A stretch of 64,000 bases of DNA, taken from positions 79,542 to 143,541 of the forward strand of contig JAFWTY010000028.1 of NCBI GenBank assembly GCA_017518735.1, given 5' to 3'. Positions 17,719 through 26,222 of this stretch are shown in pieces; the first letter of the stretch is position 1, and every line of letters begins with the position of its first letter. The notes under the pieces were generated by a model. It worked only from the letters and a program-made list of their open reading frames with translations, had not been told where the DNA came from and searched no databases. Source of the stretch: Lachnospiraceae bacterium (GTDB lineage: Bacteria; Bacillota; Clostridia; Lachnospirales; Lachnospiraceae). Position numbers and translations under genes: made by a program.

Positions 17719-19455
17719 TCATGACAGTTTCCAACTGACTGCCTGTTTTCTTCCGCTGATAAAGTTTTTATAGATGCCATCCTGTACCATCAGTTCTTCA
17801 TGTCTGCCCTTCTGAACAATTTGTCCCTTATCGATTACGATAATCTGATCAGCGTTTCTTACAGTCTTCAGTCTATGCGCTATCATAATGATGGTCTTCT
17901 GTTTTGTCAGATTTTCAATGGCCTGGGTAAGTTCTTTTTCATTCTCGGGATCCACATTTGCCGTAGCCTCATCCAGGATAATAATCGGCGCATCCTTCAT
18001 TATAGCTCGTGCAATTGCAATCCTTTGTTTCTCACCGCCTGACAGTGTGGCTCCGCCCTCTCCGATTACGGTGTCGTATCCGTTCGGAAGCGCCATTATA
18101 AAATCGTGGCATGCCGCTTTCTTTGCCGCCTCCGTTACTTCTTCCAAAGATGCCTCCGGCTTTCCGAAACGAATGTTATTTGCAATTGTATCTTCAAACA
18201 GGTATACTCTCTGGAATACAAAACTGAAATTCTCCATCAGAGAATCAAAACTGTAATCCTTAACATTTCTTCCGCCCAGAGTCACTTCGCCTTTCTGTAC
18301 ATCCCAAAAACGGGCTATTAAAGACGTAACGGTTGTCTTTCCGCCGCCGGAAGGTCCTACAATTGCCGTAGTGGTATTTTCCTTAATATCAAGTGTAATG
18401 TCATCTATGATTTTACGATTTTCATATGCAAATTCGACATGTTCGAGATGAATGTCCCGATTTGCAGGTTCAATCTCCTCTCCGTCAATATCCATCTGCT
18501 CAATATTTAATATTCCATTTGCCAGGTCAACACCCTTGCCGATAACCTTAAGAAGTGCCGTATATGTACCCGCAAGGTCAAGGGATTCGAATATCATAAA
18601 GGAACAAAGCAGCATAGTGATGGTGTATTCCGTTTTCATTGTTCCGTTTAAATAAAACCAAAGCGAAGCTCCTGCTATTGCGACTCCGATAAGTTTGCAG
18701 ATTAAATTTTGCACTCCCACTGCAGGAATGGCCGCAACTTCAGCTGCAATGTCTGCTTTTTTCTTTCGCTCAATTGCTTTATGTACTCTGGATTGATTCT
18801 GGCTTATGATGTTGTAGTTTCTTATTTCCGCAATTCCCTGGATATACTCCAGAATTGCTCCTACCATATCCCTGTCGGAATCAAGTTTTTCATCCGCAAC
18901 TCTGGCAACACTCCGATTCGTCCACTGATTTACCAGGAGGAAAATACCGATTCCGATTAGTGCAATAATCCCGATCCGGTAATCAAAAGCAAACATAAAT
19001 AATGCAACTACAACTGTAGTAATACTACCCTGCAATACCATCATAATGGCACGCGTTGCAATATCTCCTGTCTGCTCCATGGTATTTGTCGTAACGGATG
19101 TAATATGTCCGAGACTCGTATCATTAAAATATCCCATCGGCAGATAACGTAAATGTTCTCCGATTTCAATTCGCTTCAGCGCACAGGTGTCATATCCTGC
19201 TTCCGTCTGCAACATGGAGGAGAACCGGCTGACGATCATTTTTCCAAGAGTACTTACCAGCATCAGTCCAACGACAATCAGAATCGATTTTGTATCAATC
19301 TGCTTTTCCAATATCGCTTTAATTGCAAAGAATGCCGCAGGAATTTTCATTGCCGTAAAGATTGCTTCCACAACACCGAGCGCGGCAGATTTATAGAATT
19401 TGTTTCTGTTCTTTTTGTTGCAGAATGCAAAGAACTTGCTGACCATTTTAAACAT
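17719..19455 (-). CDS. ABC transporter, fused membrane and ATPase domains (subunit B)
   Basis: A 578-residue half-transporter with six helices (about 10-300) and an ATPase domain. Key motifs are GPSGGGKTT (Walker A), LSGGEKQR (signature), IIILDEATANVD (Walker B) and IAHRLKTV (switch His), all canonical. It forms an obligate pair with the upstream gene, which it overlaps by 8 nt. The ATG at 19455 has AAAGGAGG 7 nt upstream; a longer reading lacks a binding site. The pair has exporter-type topology but is of the group that includes the IrtAB/YbtPQ siderophore importers. With the flavodoxin and metal-box context, iron-chelate transport is plausible, not shown. Confidence 0.88.
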   Translation of the reverse strand: MFKMVSKFFAFCNKKNRNKFYKSAALGVVEAIFTAMKIPAAFFAIKAILEKQIDTKSILIVVGLMLVSTLGKMIVSRFSSMLQTEAGYDTCALKRIEIGEHLRYLPMGYFNDTSLGHITSVTTNTMEQTGDIATRAIMMVLQGSITTVVVALFMFAFDYRIGIIALIGIGIFLLVNQWTNRSVARVADEKLDSDRDMVGAILEYIQGIAEIRNYNIISQNQSRVHKAIERKKKADIAAEVAAIPAVGVQNLICKLIGVAIAGASLWFYLNGTMKTEYTITMLLCSFMIFESLDLAGTYTALLKVIGKGVDLANGILNIEQMDIDGEEIEPANRDIHLEHVEFAYENRKIIDDITLDIKENTTTAIVGPSGGGKTTVTSLIARFWDVQKGEVTLGGRNVKDYSFDSLMENFSFVFQRVYLFEDTIANNIRFGKPEASLEEVTEAAKKAACHDFIMALPNGYDTVIGEGGATLSGGEKQRIAIARAIMKDAPIIILDEATANVDPENEKELTQAIENLTKQKTIIMIAHRLKTVRNADQIIVIDKGQIVQKGRHEELMVQDGIYKNFISGRKQAVSWKLS

Positions 19456-21226
19456 ATGCTGCCTCCTTTCGGGAAAGGACAATACCATCCGTATCCTCAT
19501 CCTTCGCCATGCTGTGTGCTTCCCACATTTTCCGGTACAGTTCACAGTTTTCAAGGAGTTGTTCCTGTGTTCCGCATGCCTCGACATTACCGTTGTTAAT
19601 TACATAAATCCGATCTGCATCCGTTATTGTGGAAAGACGATGCGCAATTACAATCAGAGTTCTGCCCTGAACGAGTTTCGCCACACTCGACTGTACGAGC
19701 GCTTCGTTTTCAGGGTCCGTATATGCTGTAGCCTCGTCCAAAATAACTACGGGCGCATCTTTTAGCATTGCTCTTGCGATACAGATTCTCTGTCTCTCAC
19801 CTCCGGATAAATGTCCTCCTGCGCCGCCGACCACGGTATCGTATCCGTTTTCCAAACTCAAAATAAAATCATGACATCCCGTGGCTTTGGCTGCATTTAT
19901 CACATCTTCATCCGTGGCTCCTGCTTTTCCTAAGCGGATGTTTTCTTTTACCGTCATGTCAAAGAGGTAATTATCCTGCGCCACATATGCAATCTGTCCC
20001 ATGTAATATTCAAGCGGTAAGTCCTGAATGTTGACACCACCATAGGTAATGGTTCCCGATGAGACATCCCATAAAGAATCGATTAGTCTTGCAATCGTAC
20101 TCTTTCCGGAACCGGAAGGTCCGACAATGGCGCAAACCTCTCCCTGTTTGATTTCCATGTTAATGCCGTGAAGAACTTCTTTTTCTTTATATCCAAATCT
20201 CACATCCGACAATACAATATCCGTGCCCTCCGGCTTCTTTGTAATTTCGGAAGGTCTTTCCATATCGTCACGTTCCAGAATTTCAGTAACTTCTCCAAAG
20301 ATGGTTTTCATTTTTAACAAATCATCCGTATATGAAAACGCAACAACCAGCGGGGTTATCAGTCCCGTGGAAAGTATAATTCCGGTGATAAAATTTTCAG
20401 GTGTAATCAATCCGTTTTTCACCAAAAGAAGTCCGACGGGAAGAACTCCCAGAAACGTTGCCGGAAGAAATGACATCGTTCCGGACTGCGGCCAAATACA
20501 TCTGCGCATCCAGTCGATGAATACATCCGCGCCCTCTCTCGCCGCAATGACGAATTTTTCATAAGAACTTCCGGTCTTGCCGAATGCCTTGATAACTTCA
20601 ATTCCGTTGATATATTCTACTGCGGTATCGTTCAGTTTCTTTGTCTTCTCGACAGAAAGTTCATATCCTCCCTGACTCTTCTTCATCATGATGGCCATAC
20701 AAATCAGACCGATAAATGCTCCGACCAGATTAGCCAGTCCAAGTCGCCAGTCAATGGTCAGAATATAAATAAACATTATGATCGGCAAAAGCAGGTTTGA
20801 AGTAAACTCCGGTACAATATGTGCCAGCGTGGTTTCCATGGAATCCACTCGTTCCACGATGATGTTTTTATAACTTCCGCTGTTATCATCCAGTACCGAC
20901 CCAAGCGGAATCTTAGACAGTTTTTCGCAAAGCTGTTTTCGAATTCCTCCGAGAACGGTAAACGTTGCAACATGCGATAACGTTGTCGAAAAAGAATGCA
21001 GCGTCATTCTGATTGTCCAAAACAATGCCATCAGAAGTACAAGTTTTAAGTAATCACTCCACTGCCGGTTTCCGGAAAGCAGCTCCCCGACAATTTTAGC
21101 GATAATCAGATACGGCACAAAAGAAGCCGCAACCCCGAGCATGGCAAGCACCACACTTCCTCCGAAATAGGCCTTCTTTCGTCCCGCGAATTCAAGTACC
21201 CAGGACAACAATCCTCTTTTTTTCAT
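19448..21226 (-). CDS. ABC transporter, fused membrane and ATPase domains (subunit A)
   Basis: A 592-residue half-transporter partnered with the next gene. Six helices occupy residues about 15-305 and the ATPase domain has GPSGSGKST, LSGGERQR, VVILDEATAYTD and IAHRLSTI. Both subunits keep complete catalytic motifs, so both ATP sites may be active. The segment with TFTVLGGIRKQLCEKLSKIPLGSV is typical of the gut-Firmicute pair often found beside iron genes. It starts after AGAGGAGA and follows a hairpin at 21254-21279 that lies between it and the flavodoxin gene. It is the third gene of the DUF3793-flavodoxin-ABC unit. Confidence 0.88.
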   Translation of the reverse strand: MKKRGLLSWVLEFAGRKKAYFGGSVVLAMLGVAASFVPYLIIAKIVGELLSGNRQWSDYLKLVLLMALFWTIRMTLHSFSTTLSHVATFTVLGGIRKQLCEKLSKIPLGSVLDDNSGSYKNIIVERVDSMETTLAHIVPEFTSNLLLPIIMFIYILTIDWRLGLANLVGAFIGLICMAIMMKKSQGGYELSVEKTKKLNDTAVEYINGIEVIKAFGKTGSSYEKFVIAAREGADVFIDWMRRCIWPQSGTMSFLPATFLGVLPVGLLLVKNGLITPENFITGIILSTGLITPLVVAFSYTDDLLKMKTIFGEVTEILERDDMERPSEITKKPEGTDIVLSDVRFGYKEKEVLHGINMEIKQGEVCAIVGPSGSGKSTIARLIDSLWDVSSGTITYGGVNIQDLPLEYYMGQIAYVAQDNYLFDMTVKENIRLGKAGATDEDVINAAKATGCHDFILSLENGYDTVVGGAGGHLSGGERQRICIARAMLKDAPVVILDEATAYTDPENEALVQSSVAKLVQGRTLIVIAHRLSTITDADRIYVINNGNVEACGTQEQLLENCELYRKMWEAHSMAKDEDTDGIVLSRKEAAYV

Positions 21227-21253
21227 CTACCGGTCTCCTCTCTTTCAATGCAT

Positions 21254-21279
21254 AAACCGGGCGCAGTTGCACCCGGTTT
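21254..21279 (-). repeat. Inverted repeat upstream of the ABC transporter gene
   Basis: An AAACCGGG...CCCGGTTT hairpin with an imperfect GC/GC extension. It lies 28 nt upstream of the ABC start and 43 nt past the flavodoxin stop. It has no following T-run on the minus strand, so it looks like an RNA processing or stability hairpin rather than a terminator. Confidence 0.5.
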
Positions 21280-21322
21280 GCTACATCCCAAATTCCCGTC
21301 CCGTATCAGCCTACAGAACTTA

Positions 21323-21742
21323 TTATGCAAGCGCTTCCCCAAGCGCTTTACATTCACTTAATGCGGCATCGTCCGGCTCGTTGTTCGCCATAATGCCGTC
21401 CATTACAAGCTCTGCTCCGGCATTTTTGGCACGATCCTGCCAGTCTCTCATCCACTGGCCGTCACCCCAGCCGTAGGAGCCGAACAGTCCGATCTTTTTC
21501 CCGGAAAGAGAGCCTTCCAAAGCAGAAAACATAGGTTCAAATTCATCCTCTTCCAATACTTCCGCTCCCATTGCAGGACAACCGAATGCTACTGCATCAA
21601 ATCCCACCATCACATCAGCATTAAACTCCGAAGCGGTAAAATAACTGACTTCCGCCCCTTTCGCTTCTGCCGCTGCGCCTACTGCTTTCGCCATGGTTTC
21701 CGTGTTTCCGGTACCGCTCCAATAAACAACTGCTGTTTTCAT
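21323..21742 (-). CDS. Flavodoxin
   Basis: A 139-residue short-chain flavodoxin. The FMN phosphate loop is WSGTGNTETMA near the N-terminus, followed by GFDAVAFGCPAMGAE and GLFGSYGWGDG, the Trp/Tyr-region loops that stack on the isoalloxazine ring. It is an electron carrier that replaces ferredoxin, usually when iron is scarce. It follows the DUF3793 gene by 55 nt and precedes the ABC pair. A metal-responsive operator sits upstream of the operon, consistent with low-iron expression, as known for flavodoxins. Confidence 0.93.
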   Translation of the reverse strand: MKTAVVYWSGTGNTETMAKAVGAAAEAKGAEVSYFTASEFNADVMVGFDAVAFGCPAMGAEVLEEDEFEPMFSALEGSLSGKKIGLFGSYGWGDGQWMRDWQDRAKNAGAELVMDGIMANNEPDDAALSECKALGEALA

Positions 21743-21797
21743 AAATGTATCCTTTCCAAGCCTTCAGGCTCTTTGTAATTTATTTTGAACCAACCGC

Positions 21798-22364
21798 TTA
21801 TGCGGGTGTTTCCACAACCAATTCCTCCAGTTTTGCCCCCATACAAAAGCGTTTCGCATAACACCTTGTGCATTCTCGAAAAGCACGAAATCTCTCTCTC
21901 GCCTTGTCGACATCGCCATACACTTTCCATCAGCCCACGCACTTAAAATCCCTGGCCTTGTTTTCCATGAACCCGACAACATCTTCCGGCGGGTAACCCA
22001 GGAAAAAGCCGACTTCGTGCGGAAACTGCCAGTTTTCTTCACGCTTCATCATCTTTCGTCGTAAAAATGCCACGCATCCTTCCGTATTCTCAAGATGATA
22101 ACCAAGGTCTTTCAAAAGCCCCGCCGCCGTCTCGTTGTTTAAATCTTTCGATAAAAGATCCGGCCGGTAGAGATAAATCACCACCCTCGTTTCATAGAAA
22201 ACTACTGGAATGATATGCAGACCTTTTCTTCTGAGTTTTTGATTCAGCCTTCTGATCTGTCTAAAGACTTCTTCCCTCGATTCATAATCGCAGGAGAACA
22301 GACTCCCTGTTTTCAACCCCGCCAACGTGGGGGAACAATTTTCAATAATCGTATAATCCGACAA
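21798..22364 (-). CDS. DUF3793 family protein interrupted by an in-frame UGA
   Basis: The frame from 22364 gives 144 residues (ENCSPTLAGLKTGSLF, FPHEVGFFLGYPPEDVVGFM, then KCVG) and then UGA at 21930-21932. The same frame continues without a further stop for 43 codons to TAA at 21798: WKVYGDVDKARERFRAFREC, TRCYAKRFCMG. DUF3793 proteins, as I recall them, have Cys at this position (CxGCWKVY), so the UGA replaces a conserved Cys and would create CxxU. It may be a nonsense mutation, a sequence error or selenocysteine recoding. Family function is unknown; members sit beside flavodoxins and Feo genes. Operators and a promoter lie upstream. Confidence 0.8.
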
Positions 22365-22377
22365 CTCTTCGCCTCTT

Positions 22378-22415
22378 TGTTAGTTTTATCTTACTTTGGT
22401 TAGTTATCTCTAACC
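22378..22415 (-). promoter_or_regulatory. Tandem 18-bp metal-box-like operators upstream of DUF3793 operon
   Basis: A perfect palindrome GGTTAGTTATCTCTAACC at 22398-22415 and a degenerate copy TGTTAGTTTTATCTTACT at 22378-22395, repeated at a 20-bp period. They lie just downstream of the predicted transcription start for the DUF3793-flavodoxin-ABC unit, a position that would block elongation or open complex formation. Confidence 0.7.
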
Positions 22416-22424
22416 ACATGGAAA

Positions 22425-22453
22425 ATAATAACGTATCAAGAGGTTTTTGTCAA
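22425..22453 (-). promoter_or_regulatory. Sigma-A promoter of the DUF3793-flavodoxin-ABC operon
   Basis: On the minus strand: perfect -35 TTGACA (22448-22453), a 17-bp spacer and -10 TATTAT (22425-22430). The expected start is near 22418, immediately before the operator pair. Confidence 0.7.
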
Positions 22454-22470
22454 TCCGGAAGATACGTTTT

Positions 22471-22983
22471 TTATGCAAGTTGACTTTGAATAACTGTACA
22501 AATCCAAGCCGCCAGAGCACAGGCTGCAGGGAAGATCAACAGTGCTTTTAAAAGCTGACTTTTGATGTTGTATCCATACTTCCTGCCGGAATAAACAGTC
22601 TTAAGTTCCGGAAAATAGAACTGAAAGAAATGAAACTTCATCAGAAGAAAATAATCGAAGCAGATCATGTCATACATTTTGTAGATTTCGAAGATCAGGA
22701 TAAATCTTAAGAAAAACTGCCAAAAGGTAAATCCGCTTCTGAAGCCGTCCCATACGGAAATTACACCGACACCGAGAATCATCAGAAAACTCATGATGAT
22801 TAAGGTCCAGCCGATTATTTTCGCCCCGTAGAACAGTTCTTCCGTTCTCGGAATAACGGCATCCTGCGCTTCCTTCGGCGCGGATGAAAACAGTTTTTTA
22901 TCCTGCACAAGGGCAACCGCGGCAAACATCATTAAAGTAATCGCCACACAGAATATCAGTGCCAGAAAAACAGTTAAAAGCAT
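22471..22983 (-). CDS. Membrane protein of unknown function
   Basis: A 170-residue protein with about four hydrophobic segments (residues 3-25, 56-78, 90-115 and 145-165). It has an aromatic, Met-rich stretch (IFEIYKMYDMICFDYFLLMKF) in the middle and no recognisable motif. I start at ATG 22983, preceded by GAGGAGAG at 7 nt; a reading to 23049 would overlap the upstream gene. It lies 13 nt after an L-2-aminothiazoline-4-carboxylate-hydrolase-family gene and is probably in its operon. Confidence 0.78.
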   Translation of the reverse strand: MLLTVFLALIFCVAITLMMFAAVALVQDKKLFSSAPKEAQDAVIPRTEELFYGAKIIGWTLIIMSFLMILGVGVISVWDGFRSGFTFWQFFLRFILIFEIYKMYDMICFDYFLLMKFHFFQFYFPELKTVYSGRKYGYNIKSQLLKALLIFPAACALAAWICTVIQSQLA

Positions 22984-22996
22984 TTCTTCGCTCTCC

Positions 22997-23632
22997 TCAA
23001 ATCTTTTTCTTTTTGTATCCGCAGTCGCAGTACGGGCCGCCTGATGCAAGCGTATACTCCCTTACAAAAAAAGACGCCCCACCCATCTCACTCATCGTGT
23101 AGTCCAGGTGACACATCGCCGGAACAAGATCATACAGACCGTATTCCTTCATCAATGTACAGATTCCGCATTTCGTAAATCGCGCTTCATATCCGCTTTC
23201 GTCTTCATACGGCAGATAATCCATGTTCCATGAATACGGATTTCTGTCAGCTGCTTTCAAGGCGGCAGTTTTTTTCTGACTTTCCAGGTCCTTAGCCGTG
23301 AATTTCTTTTTCGCGGCTTTCCGGCAAAAAATCTTAGTAACAGCATTTGTCATGGCGTGTTCATAAAATACCGTAGCTTCTTCGACAGTTGGCTTACTGT
23401 CCATATTGAGAAATACCGATGTCAAAATGGCACAATTTACGATATTGGCTTTGAATCTGTCACCTTTTTCAAATTCCGGAAGTCTCCCGATAATCTCCCT
23501 GTATTTCGGTTTTGCTTTTGCCATGATTCGCCCGGCCTCTTCGGATTTTATATTCAAATCATTTATAAGCGCCCTTTGAAAATGCTTTCTGTATAAAAAC
23601 CACATTCCCGCCGGCATACCACTATACTTCAT
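22997..23632 (-). CDS. L-2-amino-thiazoline-4-carboxylic acid hydrolase family protein (first copy)
   Basis: About 211 residues. The C-terminal half shows the family pattern: TKCGICTLMKEYGLYDLVPAMCHLDY..., a later REYTLASGGPYCDCGYKKK (conserved Cys, Asp and basic end). The family is named after an enzyme that opens the aminothiazoline ring, but most genomic members have unknown substrates. I chose the start at ATG 23632 because an AAGGAAGG site precedes it; an ATG at 23662 has no good site. A second member lies immediately upstream (23698-24363). Confidence 0.8.
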   Translation of the reverse strand: MKYSGMPAGMWFLYRKHFQRALINDLNIKSEEAGRIMAKAKPKYREIIGRLPEFEKGDRFKANIVNCAILTSVFLNMDSKPTVEEATVFYEHAMTNAVTKIFCRKAAKKKFTAKDLESQKKTAALKAADRNPYSWNMDYLPYEDESGYEARFTKCGICTLMKEYGLYDLVPAMCHLDYTMSEMGGASFFVREYTLASGGPYCDCGYKKKKI

Positions 23633-23697
23633 CTTCCATACTTCCTTCCTTACCTCTAACATTAACGGTTCTTCGGTCTGGTAAATACTTCAAACTA

Positions 23698-24363
23698 CTA
23701 TATCTCCTCCAGATTACTATAGGCTTTAGCCGCTTCGCTTTTATCTCCCACATACCAGTAGTCACAAAAATCGCCGCCTAGAATCTCTATCTGCGTGCGG
23801 ATCAGTTTTGCATGAAGCACATGAGCCAGAGAATGATCGGTCTTGCATAGATAAGGCAGCAATTCCTCATAACCATGCGCTTTTGCATGCTTTGCAATCG
23901 GACATCCTATCAGATGAAAACTATACCCCTCGGTTCTGTTATCGGGATTGATCTCTATTCCCCATGTATCAATCCATTCCCCCTTTGCCTGATGCTCTCT
24001 TACCTGTCTTTCGTACTTTTCATAAATCCGCTCAAACAGCTTATATGGCCACTTGTTTTTATTTGCATCAACTATCTTTCCAAGAAACCGTAGTCTGTCA
24101 ACATGCCAACCGTGAATGATCTGAAACGCCTTTCCGTCGATCACATGGTCACTTGCCTCATAAAAAGCCAGAATAGAAAACCATGTACCCATATTTTTTG
24201 CCATGCCGTTTTCTTTTCCTCCAAGATCCGGCATTTCGTTCAAGAGTCTTTTATATTCATTATCAGCACGCAGGCAGATTTCTTCCTTCCTGTCGGGAAG
24301 ATACTTATCGCAGTATTTTTCAAACAGTCTCCCCCATGATTTCGGATATGCTTTGTTCCACAT
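23698..24363 (-). CDS. L-2-amino-thiazoline-4-carboxylic acid hydrolase family protein (second copy)
   Basis: A 221-residue protein related to the downstream gene. It has the family's GCPIAKHAKAHGYEELLPYLCKTDH and the late ILGGDFCDYWYV motif, in which the usual GGxxCDxxY is recognisable. The N-terminal half has YKRLLNEMPDLGGKENGM. ATG 24363 is preceded by GAAGGGGG. Identity to its neighbour is low, so this is an old duplication or independent acquisition. The enzymatic role is inferred from the family only. Confidence 0.8.
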   Translation of the reverse strand: MWNKAYPKSWGRLFEKYCDKYLPDRKEEICLRADNEYKRLLNEMPDLGGKENGMAKNMGTWFSILAFYEASDHVIDGKAFQIIHGWHVDRLRFLGKIVDANKNKWPYKLFERIYEKYERQVREHQAKGEWIDTWGIEINPDNRTEGYSFHLIGCPIAKHAKAHGYEELLPYLCKTDHSLAHVLHAKLIRTQIEILGGDFCDYWYVGDKSEAAKAYSNLEEI

Positions 24364-24466
24364 TATATCTACCCCCTTCCCAAGGGTTTCTTCGCATCCG
24401 GAGCCTTTTTCCCAATCACATATGGAATATGTGATTCAAACATAACGTTCAGCATTCCAGCATCCT

Positions 24467-25165
24467 TTAATGTTTTTTTGAACATATCGCTAACAATCCT
24501 CCCATCATCCAGAGATTTCCGGCGCTGATCCACGCAGCAGCCAGGGCATTTGTTACCTCGTAATCTCCGATTAGTTTCATGATAATTATCCATAAGACTC
24601 CAAACAGGATATTAAATATACAGCACCATCTCGGAAGCGGTGTATATCCTTTTGCAAATGCATTGATCTGGACAATGGCTGCTACAAAAAAGAAAACAAG
24701 AAATATAATCGTTGCAGGTAGCAGAAACCATTTTAAGAATCCGCCTACCTCAGTTACGACAGTTGCAGAATCATTCTCGTAAAAGCGCTTTAGAAGATAT
24801 GCGGCGATACAACACGGCACATGAACTCCGCACCCGCCAAATGCAAGGCAGCCTATGATACCCGCTCTGTAAGCATGCGCATCTTTTTCGGAATACGGCT
24901 TTATCAACCTGTACACGGCAAACCAGCAAAGACATTCAAGCGGTATACCAACAAGCCCCAGCAAAGCCGAGGCAACGATACGGCCATCTGATACGAGCAG
25001 GAATCTCGCAAACATAGGCGGGAGACCATCTGCATCATAGTAAAATGTTCCCCATCCCAGAATCATGTCGGCAGCAAAAACCATAAGAGCTGCAAAAATA
25101 CCTAACTTCAACAAATGCTTTATCCGATTCCAGTCTATTTCAGATGATAGCTCATTCGAACTCAT
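24467..25165 (-). CDS. Polytopic membrane protein (DUF6796-like)
   Basis: A 232-residue protein with about six hydrophobic helices and conserved-looking features: SALLGLVGIPLE, FGGCGVHVPCC and a PLPRWCCIFN segment near residue 185 that resembles the PRW motif of DUF6796/DUF4386-type membrane proteins. I give this family only as a likeness. It begins in good context with a hydrophilic N-terminus and is followed by the aminothiazoline-hydrolase-family genes. Function unknown. Confidence 0.78.
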   Translation of the reverse strand: MSSNELSSEIDWNRIKHLLKLGIFAALMVFAADMILGWGTFYYDADGLPPMFARFLLVSDGRIVASALLGLVGIPLECLCWFAVYRLIKPYSEKDAHAYRAGIIGCLAFGGCGVHVPCCIAAYLLKRFYENDSATVVTEVGGFLKWFLLPATIIFLVFFFVAAIVQINAFAKGYTPLPRWCCIFNILFGVLWIIIMKLIGDYEVTNALAAAWISAGNLWMMGGLLAICSKKH

Positions 25166-25321
25166 CTTAATCCTCCTCCGAAAGTGTTCCTATAAAACCG
25201 CATATTCCTATGATTATCAGTTTTCTTCTTTTCTCAACACTCTTCTGCATGGCTTCTCCATTCAAAAATTGCCGTGTACGCTTTCATTTATTAATTCGCA
25301 CATTTTTCTTACCGCTTCTAT

Positions 25322-26080
25322 TCATTGTTTGCAAACTGCCCTTATTCCCCTTACAAACTTTTCAGGCTGAAACGGTGCCAATCCTCCGTGCCCGACATTC
25401 TTAATCAGACGAAACTTTGTGTTCGGAAAAGCCGATTTCACATATTGAATATCCGCTTTTCTGTCCTTAACTTCTGCCTCAGCAACCCAATATTCAACGC
25501 ATGGACAGTTATCTTTTATAACCGATGGCATGGAATAATTATTACAGGATTCAAACGTCCGCCAGATTGTTTTGTAACTTATCATCTTCAAAACTTTTGC
25601 TGCGTATTTGACATCTTCCCCGGAAAGATTGTCCGTCGAAAATGCTTTTTCAAGAAGTTTGATTCCGCCAAGCTTTCCCATTGAAATCAGGAGAAAGTCT
25701 TTCACAGCAATCAGTCTTGTTATAATCCACGGCAATCTGTACGGAGTGATTCCTCCGTCGATAACGGCATGCCTGATGGCAATTCTCACATTCGCCAGAA
25801 GGCGGATTACAATGCTTCCACCCATGGAGCACCCGTAAACACACTCAACTTCGGTTATTCCGCGGCTTTTAATCCACTTTTCCGTTTCTGTGGCAATTTC
25901 TTCGACACTCGTAAAATCGTCCCTCCTGTCAGGGTCGTATCCCGGAAGGGAAGGTACAACCACGTGATAATCTTTATCCAGAAGGGGGATTACATATTCG
26001 AAATAATCCCAGATTACAATGGATGGATGAATCAGTATTATTGTTTTTCTATTCTGTTTTCCAAACTCATGAAATGTCAT
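25322..26080 (-). CDS. Alpha/beta hydrolase
   Basis: A 252-residue alpha/beta-hydrolase fold protein. Early oxyanion region ILIHPSIV, a nucleophile elbow GCSMGGS (Ser about residue 94) and the catalytic-His motif NVGHGGLAPFQPE near the end fit the Ser-His-Asp class. Expected products are hydrolysed esters or amides; the substrate cannot be read from the sequence. A 155-bp gap separates it from the membrane protein downstream. It stands between a methyltransferase and the aminothiazoline-hydrolase-family genes, so all may act on one small molecule, which is inference. Confidence 0.85.
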   Translation of the reverse strand: MTFHEFGKQNRKTIILIHPSIVIWDYFEYVIPLLDKDYHVVVPSLPGYDPDRRDDFTSVEEIATETEKWIKSRGITEVECVYGCSMGGSIVIRLLANVRIAIRHAVIDGGITPYRLPWIITRLIAVKDFLLISMGKLGGIKLLEKAFSTDNLSGEDVKYAAKVLKMISYKTIWRTFESCNNYSMPSVIKDNCPCVEYWVAEAEVKDRKADIQYVKSAFPNTKFRLIKNVGHGGLAPFQPEKFVRGIRAVCKQ

Positions 26081-26222
26081 TTTTCACTCACCCAAACTAT
26101 AATCATCAGGCGACTTAAATACTATTTTAATAATTTGCATATTTACGAAGCTGTCACAAAATCTAATCATAAACCTGTGTGATATGGACATCATCAAAGC
26201 ACGCCGGACCAATCATTTTTTC

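Noticed and set aside
21926..21972. Bacterial SECIS element after the UGA of the DUF3793 gene
   Set aside because: Only weak stems of about 4 bp occur in the expected 16-37 nt window; a stronger hairpin lies too far downstream, so Sec insertion is not supported by structure.
24369..24485. A 38-codon ORF (MFKKTLKDAGMLNV...) on the minus strand between the membrane protein and the aminothiazoline-hydrolase-family gene
   Set aside because: It overlaps the end of the upstream gene, the ribosome binding site is 12 nt away and no domain is visible.
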